Below, piece by piece: positions 23,776-35,370 of a stretch of DNA of 64,000 nucleotides (positions are counted from its first letter, which is position 1; each line of letters starts with the position of its first letter). The notes beneath the pieces were generated by a model, which saw only the letters and a program-made list of their open reading frames with translations, searched no databases and had not been told where the DNA came from. A program made the position numbers and the translations under genes. Where the stretch lies: the NCBI GenBank assembly GCA_036785705.1, contig JAWUZG010000070.1:2057001-2121000 (forward strand), written 5' to 3'. The stretch is from Acanthornis magna (taxonomy: Eukaryota; Chordata; Aves; Passeriformes; Acanthizidae).

Positions 23776-26700
23776 TCTGACAGGCGTGTGCTGAGGGGCA
23801 CTGATTTGCTGGTAATTTTAATGCTTATACTGGTGAAAATCCAGTCGTGCTCTGGTATTCCTGAAAAGTGAGATGAATTCACTACTAATTTTAAAACCTC
23901 TTCATTCTGCTCTAATGACTACAATTGGATTCCTTAATATTGTCCTGCTCTCCTGGCTTCTATATTGTGCTCAGGAAGCTCTTTGGACTACCAGGACTTG
24001 AGAGTCCATTAGTGCAGAGGATATTTGATGTTTATGTAAATTTACCTTCATTTTACTACTCTTGAAGTGATGATGTCAAATTTATTTCAAAATTGGGAGG
24101 TGATACAGATAAATCTTACTAGGAACCTGAGAAACTTAGTAAATGCAGCTTGGGACTTTGTATTTTGAATTGGTAGTTCTGGAGTGACAAACTGTAAAAA
24201 TGTTTATAACACCAAAGATTAACACCAGGGAAGGAGTGAGGGGAGGCAGCTCCACTCGGTTCTGATTGCTGCCTCTTAAAAAAATCCATTCTCTTTATCT
24301 GTCCAAAGGTGTGGTCATGACTGGATATCTAAAGCCCACTGATGAGATTTTGACCACTATCTCATTAGAAAAGAGAATGGCTAAGTGGATGTCCTAGTAA
24401 GTCTATTTCCAGTGTGTGAACTTCTTAATCTTTCAGTGTCAGAGCAGCGCTCCCTCAGCTTAACAGGACAGTAAATGTCAATCGAATTTATAGAAGCACA
24501 AGTGTGCAGCCTTCGTGGGGCAGCTCCCTGGCTGACATGGAGGAGGGTGGCTGTGCACAGACACAGAATTCATGATCTGAATATTTTCCCTTTCTTTGCT
24601 TACCACAGTAGCTGAGGAACCGTCTCCTCCAGCAAAGTGCTGAGCTGGCGCTTAAGTTAAAGTATCTATTTTGGTACTTGGATGTCTGGGCTGTGTCCTG
24701 GCATGGGCTGAACATGCACTGCTCACATCTCCTGCTCAGTGACACAGGGGAAGGGAAGAGCTGGGGAGCCAGGACATGCCTGGGCACTTTGTCAGTGTCT
24801 GGGGGGCTTGGGTGCACTCTCTTGTTTCCACTGTTGGTGCTTCAAGGTGCAGCTCAGCCTTGCTGCTTGAAACAGACCTCTGGCTGTAACGAGCTGTGCT
24901 AACTACCGAAACTCTTGGCAGAGTAGGTGATATTTTTGCAGTTTACTTGCATTCCTTTTTTCCTAGCCTTCAGAACAGAGCCAGTTCCCTGCTGTGTGTC
25001 TGCCTACCACCTTGCTGGGCTGGGATTGCCAGTTAGGGCACCTACACAGTGCTGTTCTGTAAGTAGTATGTGTATGCTGCAATTTAAACTTCCCAGTCAC
25101 CTCCCTGGAGCAGAGCAGACACAATCCATTAATTGTTGTAGCATTACACTGAAAGGGCATCCTTCTGCCAACCCCCAGCACACATGAAGAGGTAGCGTTT
25201 GGAGCTGCTAACCCCACATTTCTTTCCTTAAACATATTTGATAAAACAGCTTAGGAAGGAAGAGACACCATGCAAACACAGCTTATTGCAGGAATCCTAA
25301 AGGAAAAGTTTGTTTTGAAGATGCACAGGATGAAAGGCAGGGTGCTGCTTTAATGAGAAGAGCAAAGGTCTCCCCTGCTTCTATTCATCTCCAAGCTCAT
25401 TCAGGCATCTTCTGGTGCCAGACCTTTTCACCCAGTACTTGCAGAAGAAACTAAAGCAAAGCACCCCAATTGCTTTGAGTGCTTAGGGTAATTGTTGCTA
25501 CCACAAATGCATTTGGATCATTACAAAAAGAGGGAATCACAAAGCTTGTGACAAAGAGACAAGCTTGCTGCACAGCCAGGCAGGGAGGGACACTTCAGTA
25601 ACCCACATTCCCATGCAAGTTACATAGTCCCCAGAGGACCTTTCCCTTTCAGAGGCAATGTGGATTTATGCTGGATGCAATGAGTTTACTCATGCCTGTA
25701 ACAGTCATGGCCTGTGCAGGTAGCAGCCAAGCTGTTTGCTTTGGAACTCCCGTTAGGATGCCTAGAATTTATTGTCTATATCCTGTTTTTTTAAAACAAG
25801 GGTTCTTGGTGGATACTAAGGGTGAAATTCCTGAACTGCTGATCACTTGTCGAGTGTTAGAAGCAGAGATGCTGGACAGGAGAGAAGTGAAAATGGTCAC
25901 TGAGGGCTGAGGTTCCTGCTCTGAAGCAAGCACATGGACCATCGTGGATGGAAACTTATCCCTTTGGAGGCTTTGGTCCCTTCTCCTCTAGGAATTCTCG
26001 AAGTGCTCACATCCTGTAGAACTTGGAGACTTCCGTCTCCTAAGAATATTTCCAAAGCAGATAAACAGAAATGCTCCGAAAGGTAACTGAGAATTTTTTT
26101 TAAAGCTTTCATCAGAGCCCTACAAGGTGTCTGTACAATAAAGAAAGGAGACAGATTCTCAAAGTCTCAGGGACACAGCTCTGTTTCTAATTAATTCAAG
26201 ACTTCTGTTTGTTCATGCAGCCATTCCTGATGTGGCTTTAGTTTGGAGAGCAGTGTTCTGTGAATGAAGCTCCGTTGCACCATTGTTTGCTCAGCAAGTG
26301 GGAGAGTAGTTGCTGGACTGTATTTGGAAAAGCTACACGTGACTTTGTGGAATTCCCAGCCCGCTGGCCCAAGATCAGGAGCCTCAAACCTGACACCTTT
26401 CCACATTTCAGAGCCAAAACCAAAACAGGAGTGCAGGTATTTATTCTCCCAGCTCTATAACCCAGTCTGCAGCCAGAGCTGTTGTTAGGAAGTGCTGGCC
26501 CACGGGCAGTGCCTCAGAGGAGCTCTGTGTTACTCCATCAGCTGTGCCATCTAGTGTGGTGACAGAGAATCTGCAGTGAGAAATGCCCTGCTCAGTCAGA
26601 CCCGTGTGCTCCTGTCCTGCTATCCTGGCTCGGACAGAGGCAGCTGGGGATGTATTTCAGGAGCTCCTGTGAGCCTGGCCATTGTCTGATCCTGTGGAGA

Positions 26701-27018
26701 GAATGCTCTTAAAGCCTTGTGTGGGTACGGTGCTTCCTCCAGTTTTGTGATAGAACAAAATGGAAATGTGAGTAAGTAAGGAAAAACCACAAATCCGAGA
26801 GCCCTGTTACTCCCTGTAGATGTGCTTTTGGGCCATATGGGAGTGTCACAGGCAGCTCTATTGCTGGAACAGATGTCAAGTGCTGGTGCTGCAGCAGTGT
26901 GCTTTGGTGCTTATGCCCTGCAGTAGCTGCAAGGTATAGCCATGTTCTGCACCTCTGATTATTTTACTGAGAAAAATTCCTATTCTAGTTTAACTGGAAA
27001 TGGTCAGGTGCTTAAAGG

Positions 27019-27059
27019 AGATGGGAAAAGGAACAATGTCACATCTCCTTTTCCCATCT
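27019..27059. repeat. Perfect 14-bp inverted repeat, 13-nt loop
   Basis: AGATGGGAAAAGGA at 27019-27032 pairs with TCCTTTTCCCATCT at 27046-27059. It is intergenic, between STBD1 and SCARB2. Confidence 0.93.
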
Positions 27060-30000
27060 GAACCATAATTCACAGAGCTTTGGCTAAACTAGCCTCCCTA
27101 AGAGCTGGGTTAAAATCTAAAATTCAAGACTGATACCATGGAGGTTTTCCAGGAATTTGACACTTTCTCTGTTGGATCCCCACCCAAACAGGTAGAAAAA
27201 TGGGAAGGGCAAAGTATTCATGTACTTTGGAAGAAACCGTGACCCTGACTGGCATTCTGCCCCATCCCTTTCCCATATTGTTTAGACTATCTCAGCTGTG
27301 AACACTGGACACTCTTGTGCAGCATTGCACAGCGGTCAGCAGGTGGCACAAAAGGAGTACGGCTGGCAAGAAAAGCTCTTCCCTCCCAGCGAGGAGATGC
27401 TTTCTCTCAGTTACTATTACTTTTGGAAGAGTGGTTAGTAATGAGGACATCCCAGATCCAGACCTGCTTTCCATTATCAGCCATTGAAATCTGGAAGGCA
27501 GCTAAAAGGGGCCTCAGGAGTCTGCTTTAGGCCTGGTTTCATTCTTCTTTAAGAGCAGTGACCCAGCCTGGTCACAGTTGTCACTCCCAAAGGTCTTACC
27601 CAGGCTGAGAAGCACAGAGCACTCAGGTTTTCTATGTATTTTTAAGGACACAGGTTATGATTCTGAGGTTTCTCTGCTGTTTTTCCATATTAGAATGCCT
27701 TTCATCCTCACTTAGCTGAGCATCTAAGAGGTCTAATGCCATTCTTTCCTACTTGCCCATAGTAATCTGACTTTGAATTCTTTCCTGCGTTTGAGGTAGA
27801 GCTTATTGCTTGCCCTGCCAGTCTCTTACTGCATTTCCTGTGCTTTCTCTGGATTTCTGTACTGTGACAGTAGTGTCCAGGAATGACAGGTTTTCCTGAA
27901 TCCCTTTCCCTCCTAGATTTGTTTTCCATTAGCCATTATTTGCCAGCTTTTCAGTTTGTTAGTCACTTTGTGCCAGTCCCACTTTCTGTTTTGTTGTTCT
28001 CCACTCTCCACTTCCCATGCTGCTACAGTTGCATTCCAGGTGCCCTTTCGTGGTTGGTGCCCAATGCTTTTTACTCCTCCCAGGTGTAAAACAAAGTATA
28101 ATATATTTGGCTAAATTACCTCAAGGTCATCTCAGACTTCTCTGAACCTATGGTACTCAGTAGCTCTTAGGAACTGAACCATAAACGAGATTTTCCAGCA
28201 AAATCCTGCTGATGGCCTCTCATGGTTGTCTCATGTCCTGGAGACATCATGCTTTCACTTCCGTGTGGATTGTTTACATTGTTAGGCCCATAGGAAAATG
28301 CAGCATAGAAGACAGGTGAAGTGTGGTATTATTTCACACTCTTTCTTTGACTAAGGCCACACCTTTTTAGAATTTCTGAATATGTGTGTTGATGCCCCTG
28401 TATTTTAGATGCTGCTTTCCTGAAAGCTGCAAGAAATTGTATTGTTTTATAAATCACGTTGTTTAAATCAAAATGGGGGAGTTCTGTTGTTTTCTGTGTT
28501 GCCGGGCTGCTTATCACATGGGGATTCTTGGGAAAGGATTCTCCCAAATGGTCTGTCAGCTCTGATCATGGTGCTTACCTTCATGAGCTAGGTTTGCTTA
28601 CAGGTCTGGCATCACAGAGTTGCAGGGAGGTGCCTTCACTGGTGGTACATATTTTTCCCCCCTGAAATAAAAAGCCAGGGATATAAATAATTGCTGCCAC
28701 GAAATCTGCGTGTCCTGTTCTGAATCGGTTCCAGCGAGTTCCTCTTTCCCTAGTTAACTGTGTGAGGGGGGAGGTCCGTGGTCATTTGGTCACATGCTGC
28801 TTGGGTCTGATGACAGGAGAAAGCGTGAAGTCCTTTCCCACACAGTCATGTCGAGGGCAGGGCGAGCCCTGAGCCAGCACTGATGCAGTGACTCTGTCCT
28901 GCGGCCCAGGTCACATGCTGGAACCAGGGGGGGGGGCACTTTTTTGCTTCCCCAAAGTGTTCCCTTTGGTGCCAAGGGACACAGCTGACCTACACAAGGT
29001 ACTGCAAGCTGTGCTGAAGCCTAGTGGCTCCCATCCTAGGGCCCAGCTCTGCTTTGGGCCTATATTTAAGATACTAAACACTCAGAATTGAGGGTGGCAG
29101 GCACCCAAGTGCAACATGGCACTGGGGCTGGAGCCTGGGATCTGACAAGGAATGGGGACAGAGGAGCTGGGTTCTGGAAGAAGCACAGACCTAGAAATAG
29201 CCAAAGGGTGCTGGGTTGCTTGGCTTTGTCGTCAGGCACCATTTGCCTTCCCTTTCCCTCTCAGTGTTTTTTCCTCAGTGCCTCTTGTGTGTGGAGCAGA
29301 CGATGCAAGCAGTTGAAGGCAGCATTGCTGTCAGCAGCTGTGAGCAGTTGTCCTGGAGGGAGCCTGGCATGCAGCCCATCCAAACAGCCCCGGGATTTTG
29401 TTTACTGCACTGGGACAGAGCCCTGCTACGCGCTGGTGCCGTCACATCGTGAGGCCAAAGATTTGCATTCAGCAGAAATTTGGAGCCGTGACCTGCTGCA
29501 GCCTGGCTCTGCACCTCCCGAAGGGGCTGGGAGATAAAGGGAAAACAGATCCTAAGGTAGGACTTTCCATAGCCTTCCTACCAGGATTAGACCCCTAGGA
29601 TATCCTTCGTTCCTTTAACTCTTTGCACATCATTTCCCTCATCCTTCTCCTGACCTGGTCACTTTAGACCTCCACCTCTGGCACATTTCCAGGAAGCTGG
29701 TGGCTGTCATGCCCTCGGGCAGTGCTGCCCTGGCCCGGGATGGGAGCTGAGGGCTGTCCCACACACAGCCTCGTTGTCTGAGCTGGCAGACAGGGGCTGT
29801 TTGTATCCAAGCTGACATACAAAGCGATTGTTTTCCAGTGGCTGCCACTGACCAGCCGGGGATTAGGATGATTCATTCTGGGCCTACCAAGTGTGCCTTT
29901 AAGTGCAGTAGACACCGGGAATCAGGGAGAGACTTCCAGTGTGAGCCTTTTTGCTCTTTCCTCATCTGTGGCAGTGAATTTGGTTCATTTTAAGGACAGA

Positions 30001-33000
30001 CACCCCAGGTTTTGTGTATGGGAAGGCTCCAGAAAGCTTGGCTGTGCTGCTCTGGTGCCACTGGTGCTGCCTGCTGAAAGATACTTACACTGCAGAATTA
30101 TAATTAGACTTAGTTGATTGCCTGAGTAAATCATAATGTGATGCAGGCTGGCAAAATCATCTAATTGCAGCCTTCAATACCTGTGTTTACTTCAGGAACA
30201 GGGGAAGATCTCAGGCTGTGATATAAGACAGGCTCAGAACAAAGCAGACACTGATTGTAGGCTTGCAGCCTCTCTTAAATGCAGTCATCAGAGGCTGGGA
30301 AAATCCCTGGCTCTCTATGCAAGACCTTGACTTTTCCTCAGTAAAGCTGTGTGGAGATGTAGTGTGCATCTAGGCTTTAATGCAGCAGCAGAATTTCTAA
30401 GGGGCCAAATCTGCTCTTGAACTCTTTCAGATTGAGATTGGGATTGGGATTTGGGCCCTGAAGTCCCACTGACAGTTGTAGACTGTAATCCTCCCCTTTT
30501 TAGGAGGCATACATGCCATACTATAGGAAAAAAGTGCATGATCACCATTTATTCTGTTAGAATGAGAGGTTCCTTATAATGTCTGTCATGTCCAGGGTTA
30601 CCAGGAGAGGTTTTCAAGGCTGGAGGATAAAGTCTCTGCTCTGCAGTGTCACATACTGATGGGAGCTGTATGACTGATAAAGAACCTGACCTGCATGACT
30701 AACCTGACTCTGTTAGCCACGTGTGTCAGAAACCTGCCCTCTCCTTGCAGCTCTCCCTACAATAAGATCAGAGATAGATTTTTATCGTAATTCGGGCTTT
30801 GTTGTCTCCTTGTTTGAAAGGGAAGAGTGAACACAGTCCTGGTCTGGTTTTGCATTTCTCCAGGCTTTTTTTGCCAGGTTCTCTTTTGCTCTACTACTGG
30901 GAACAGCATGGGCACATATCAGCTGTGTTTTTGGTTCCTCCCTGGCTGCTTCCATATTTGTGCTTATCCCTTGGCTTGCAGAGGGTGTTCCCAGTAGTCC
31001 AGGGCTGTTTGCAGTGCTCAGCAGCAGCAGAACAAGTAAACCTGGTTCATCCTGGAGTTGCCTCAAGGGCTCTATAGAAAACTGAGGGCTTGGAAAATGG
31101 TCATTCTCTATGGGCAGTGCTGAAGAGTATAAGATCAAGCACTTGAAAAGATGTTCTTCCTGTTGCAATCTGCATTGCAGAAGCTAAAACCTGAATGAAG
31201 GTAATAAAACTTGGACAGGAGGAGCTTCACTGAAGAGACGGGCTTGGCACTGCAAGCCAGGCCCTCAACAAACCTGCGTGAGTTACCCAGACAGTGCCAC
31301 TTGCAGAGCCTCCCATTCATCCCAGTGCATGCCCTGCAGATCCCTCGCCTTCCTTTCCCAGCAAGATCTCTGTTTCACAGCCACTAATGGCATTCTCCCA
31401 CCCCAGAAGGTATTTCCTGGTTCAGCAGGGAGGGCACTAGCACTGCTGTGGGCCAGTGCTGAGAAAGAGGTATCCTGAACGAGCGGTTTGAGTTTGGAAA
31501 AGCTTAGAGTGGCATGAGGGGAGAAATCTGGGCAAAGAGGACAGTGAGGAAGAGATGGCCTGGAGCAACGCTCAGTCCCACAAAGGCAGCCCAGCTTGGC
31601 ACCCCGAGTCATGAGGCTCTTGCCACACAAGCAGTGAGTCAGGGGAGCAGCCAACCAAATGAGAAGTAGCTGATGGGTATGAGTGGCTACATTTGCTAAT
31701 TTTGGTATTGCTCAAGTTACGAGGAATATGGCTTTCTGTGTGTGTGATTTTAAAATGTGCCACATGGCCTATATCACAATTATGATATGCATGTGTGTGT
31801 GTGAGTGGCTTACAATCCACAAGGACTGGAGTTACTTAGCTGGGTAGTGTAAAAAACATGAGGGTCAGGCCCAGATTTCAGAAGGAAAAACATTTTTGCT
31901 GCTAATCTCATAACAGTTAGAAGTATTAATTTCCTCAGAAGCAAAATGAAATGCTGTTGCAGGCAAATGTCTCATCTCCTGTGATGTCACTGTCCCAAAT
32001 CTGGAAATCAAGCAATGTTCTAACCCAAGAGCAAAGGCTGCTCTTAAAAAAGCATCAGCTTTACTGGCAGCCCTTTCCAAGGCCGCGGATGAACCCAGTA
32101 ATTGCAGCGTAGCTCTGCCCTACAGTGAGTTGCTTTCCTGCCAGTATTTAATTTGCACTCTGTGGGAAGAATAAATTAAAACTTGAGACAGTGAAATGTG
32201 ATCACTACCCACTTACAAACCTTTCAGAAATGTCTCAACTCTCAGCTGAAATCAGGATCTTATAATTAGGTTATTATTTTATTAATTAAGCATAAAGTGC
32301 TAGAAACACAGTGTGTGTGAGTCCTCTTGTGACAAGGATGTGTGTGAGCCGTGCAGGCAAAGCAGAAGAGCAAAGCCTCTGAAAACCTCTTCCTTGTGTG
32401 TTATTGGTGCACTTGGGTGTTTCCCAAGAGCTGTTCCTCCAAGGCTGGGAGTTTTCTGTGTTGTGCTGCTGTCTTTCTTGGCCCTTGCTCTGGAACTGCA
32501 GCCATCACAGGCTCTTTGTTAGGAAACTGGGAATGGGAAGGACCTGCAGGTTCCTTGTAATGTGTTTTACGTGGTGTGGATGAGCTGGGCAGCCAGGTAC
32601 CACAAATCCACAGAGGGAGGCAGACTGCAAACATCATGCAGCAGCAGGCGATGAATGAACAAGCCTGCTCGAATTGTAGATAAGACACAAACTGGTAGAG
32701 TGTTTATTAAGTAAAGCACCTTTTTAGTTACAGCTGCACTCTCAGCGTTGAGATGCACTTGGTCCTGGAGTGGCTGTTTGATGGTTCTGTCTGCCCCGAG
32801 GTCACAGCTGCTGAAAGCAGCAGTGCAAGGCATGGGTCCGGTCAGACGTAGTGTGAACAGGTCTGTCAGCAGTGGCAGATGACTGTAGTACCCAAGTCTG
32901 AAGCAAGGGCAAGCACGATTCCTATCTTGGGTGTCAAAGTCCAGAGATCCATGAAGTGACACGGAGCAATACCCCACCCTGCCTGTGTGCAGTTCCAGCC

Positions 33001-33950
33001 TTCTGTTGTGGCCAACATTAAACATTCACTGAAGAAATAAATGTCTGATAGTTACTAAACCACAGGAATAGTTTAGTATTCTGATACACATCTGTTCCAA
33101 TCTGTCTGATACCATGCTGTGTGATTTCCTAACTCCTTCCATCACAAGCTTTTCCTGCCTTACATAGACCCCAAGGAGCTGAGTACCTGGTGTTGCACAA
33201 ACTGAAGGAGCCACATTACAGCCTCGGTAAGTTTGGCTTGTTATATTTATTAAAGATATTCCCAGGGCACAGGACAGGACAATTTCACCGTGTCCGTGCT
33301 TTCCAGACTGTGGGCCTTGTCTGCCTCTTCTCTCTGTTATATCATCATGGTGTTGGAAAGGGAAGATGTGCCTCTGCTTGTTTCAGGGATCTGTAATTAT
33401 GACACAGGATTGTGCCTTGAGCCAGCAGTGCACCCACTGCGTTCCCAGGCTGCACTCCAGAGGAAGAGTCACTCCTCACGGGAGTGTTGGCAGTATATCA
33501 TGGCTAGTGAGCACTTCCTTGGCTTTCAAAGGTAAAATAATTTGTCAAAATAAAGAAAATAATTCATGCTGAAAATTTAGAAAATCTGTATGAAGAAATG
33601 TTGTGGTTCTATGCATCACATGGGTAGATTTTTATAGAAAAATAAGCCAAACAGCTGAATTAAGCAAACCCAAAATTCCACAGGAGTCTTTGCTTGATCT
33701 ATAAATATTTGTGCCAGGGTTCAGCTAAAATATTTTATGGTGGAAGGGAAGGCTTATGGTTTCAGAGAGAAATTTCCCATGGAAAAGTCTTTCTAAGGGG
33801 AGAGTTCTATTGCTGTAGTTAAATTAACCTTCAAAACCATATTCTAATTATGTACTCTCCTTCCTGCATTTTGGAGAGATGATGAAACAGGTCTAAGAAC
33901 ACCACTCTGGAATGGGAATCTAAATAAAAGAAGCAAGCTGCCAGAACAAC

Positions 33951-33985
33951 TTTTTTTTTTTTTACTTTTTTTTTTTTTTTTTTTA
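33951..33985. repeat. Poly-T tract
   Basis: Two T runs (about 13 and 19 nt) separated by ACTT-like interruptions. On the minus strand this is an A-rich tail, but no retroposed body is evident next to it. Confidence 0.7.
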
Positions 33986-34689
33986 ACGGCATGGGTGGAA
34001 CCACAAAAATTCTGGTTTTCCAAACAACTGTGACATGTGACCTCAGAACCTTTCATAAGCAAAAATATCCGAAAGGGCGCATAATAACATAACACTGTTG
34101 CTGCAATCACAATTACAGGAAGAAGTATTTATAAAGGAAGATGCTTCGGTCCATCTCAGCGGGAAATCCACCTGATGGGCCATTTGCCCTCTTGCTCAGG
34201 AAGGCATTACTTGGATCAGGCTGCAGCTGGCACGCTGCCAGCCTCGTGGTTTGGATAGGGAGCTGACTCATGACTTGGGAAACACTACTGCTGCCGGCAG
34301 CCTGGTGATGGGACATGGGATCGGAGCCCTGCGTCGGAGGGGCTTTCCTTCCTTTTGTGCCACAGAAAGGCTGTGATGAAAAGGGATTGGCATGATATCC
34401 ATCGCTGGGAAGGCCCCTGTTGCAGGTGTCTTTTCCTCCTGCTGGCAGTGATGGGTGCGAAAGTGGAGCAGTACATCCCACTGGCTTTTCAAAATGCTTT
34501 TAAAAATGCATTGATTTGATTTATGTTTCAAGTGCGGCTTAACTGTGTTAGTGGCAGCCGAACTGCATTGAGTTGTGACAGAATCCGATCGCCGCGATGC
34601 TTAATTCATTCTAGAGGCGCATTCACGCTCCCTGCAAGCTCTTCCCCAATAATCTTGCTGTGGAATTTCTCCGCTTGTTTTCCAGAAAG

Positions 34690-35370
34690 CCCTTTGGCGC
34701 TGCGTGCCGCACCGAGCGCGGCGCTCCAGCAGCGCCATCCCCAGCCGGCAGGAAGATTCCCGCCGTTCCAGGAATCCTTGCGGGCAGGAGCTCACCGCCG
34801 TTGTTTTGGGATACATTGTCCCGGCATCCCCCGGCAGAGAGAGCACCCCCCGGCAGGGAGAGCACCCCCCGGCAGGGAGAGCATCCCCCGGCAGGGAGAG
34901 CATCCCCCGGCAGACCACATCCCCCGGCAGGGAGAGCATCCTCCGGCAGGGAGAGCATCCCCCGGCAGGGAGAGCATCCCCCGGCAGAGAAAGTATTCCC
35001 CGGCAGAGAAAGTATTCCCCGGCAGAGACAGTATCCCCCGGCAGGGAGAGCATCCCCCGGCAGGGAGAGCAGCCCCCGGCACAGTATCTCCCGGCAGAGC
35101 CGCGGTGCCCGCGGGCGCCGAGGGGCGGAGGCGGCGGCGGCTCCTCCCGGCGCTGGGCGGGCGGGGCTCACAGTCTGCCCGCCCCCGGAGCCGAGCCCGG
35201 CGGAGCCCAGGCGGTCCCTGCTCGGCGACAGCAGCAGCCGCAGCCATGAAGTCGCTGTGTCTCGTTACCGTGGGGGTCTTGGCCATGACGCTGCTCATCG
35301 CCAGCATCTCCTTGCTGGTCGCGCACGTCTTCCAGACGGTGGTGGATCTGCAGGTGAAGCAGGTAAAAGG
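34690..35370 (+). promoter_or_regulatory. CpG-island promoter of SCARB2
   Basis: GC-rich, CpG-rich sequence containing the 19-bp minisatellite and, at 35100-35245, a dense GC segment directly before the start codon (GCGCCGAGGGGCGGAGGCGG, GGCGGGCGGGGCTC). No TATA box is seen. I looked for the CLEAR-type CACGTG core bound by TFEB in lysosomal gene promoters and did not find one here. Confidence 0.65.
34821..35101. repeat. 19-bp minisatellite upstream of SCARB2
   Basis: About 15 tandem copies of a unit like CCGGCAGGGAGAGCATCCC. Variants include CCGGCAGAGAAAGTATTCC (two adjacent copies), a short CCGGCAGACCACATCCC copy, and degenerate copies at the right end. The array ends about 145 bp before the SCARB2 start codon and so probably lies in the promoter or 5' UTR. 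It contains no stop codon in any plus-strand frame, which explains the long overlapping reading frames on it. Confidence 0.93.

Larger units (their letters stand above)
23780..34690. other. About 11 kb gene-free interval between STBD1 and SCARB2
   Basis: None of the open frames here shows a recognisable domain or a chain of spliced exons. In mammals FAM47E lies between STBD1 and SCARB2 on the STBD1 strand; I found no sequence resembling it. Contents noted: a 14-bp perfect inverted repeat at 27019-27059, a run of nine G near 28927, short TG runs near 31735-31803, and a poly-T block at about 33953-33984. The stretch near 30090-30270 is rich in TAATTA- and TGATTG-like words and could be an enhancer, but this is only a suggestion. 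Confidence 0.55.
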
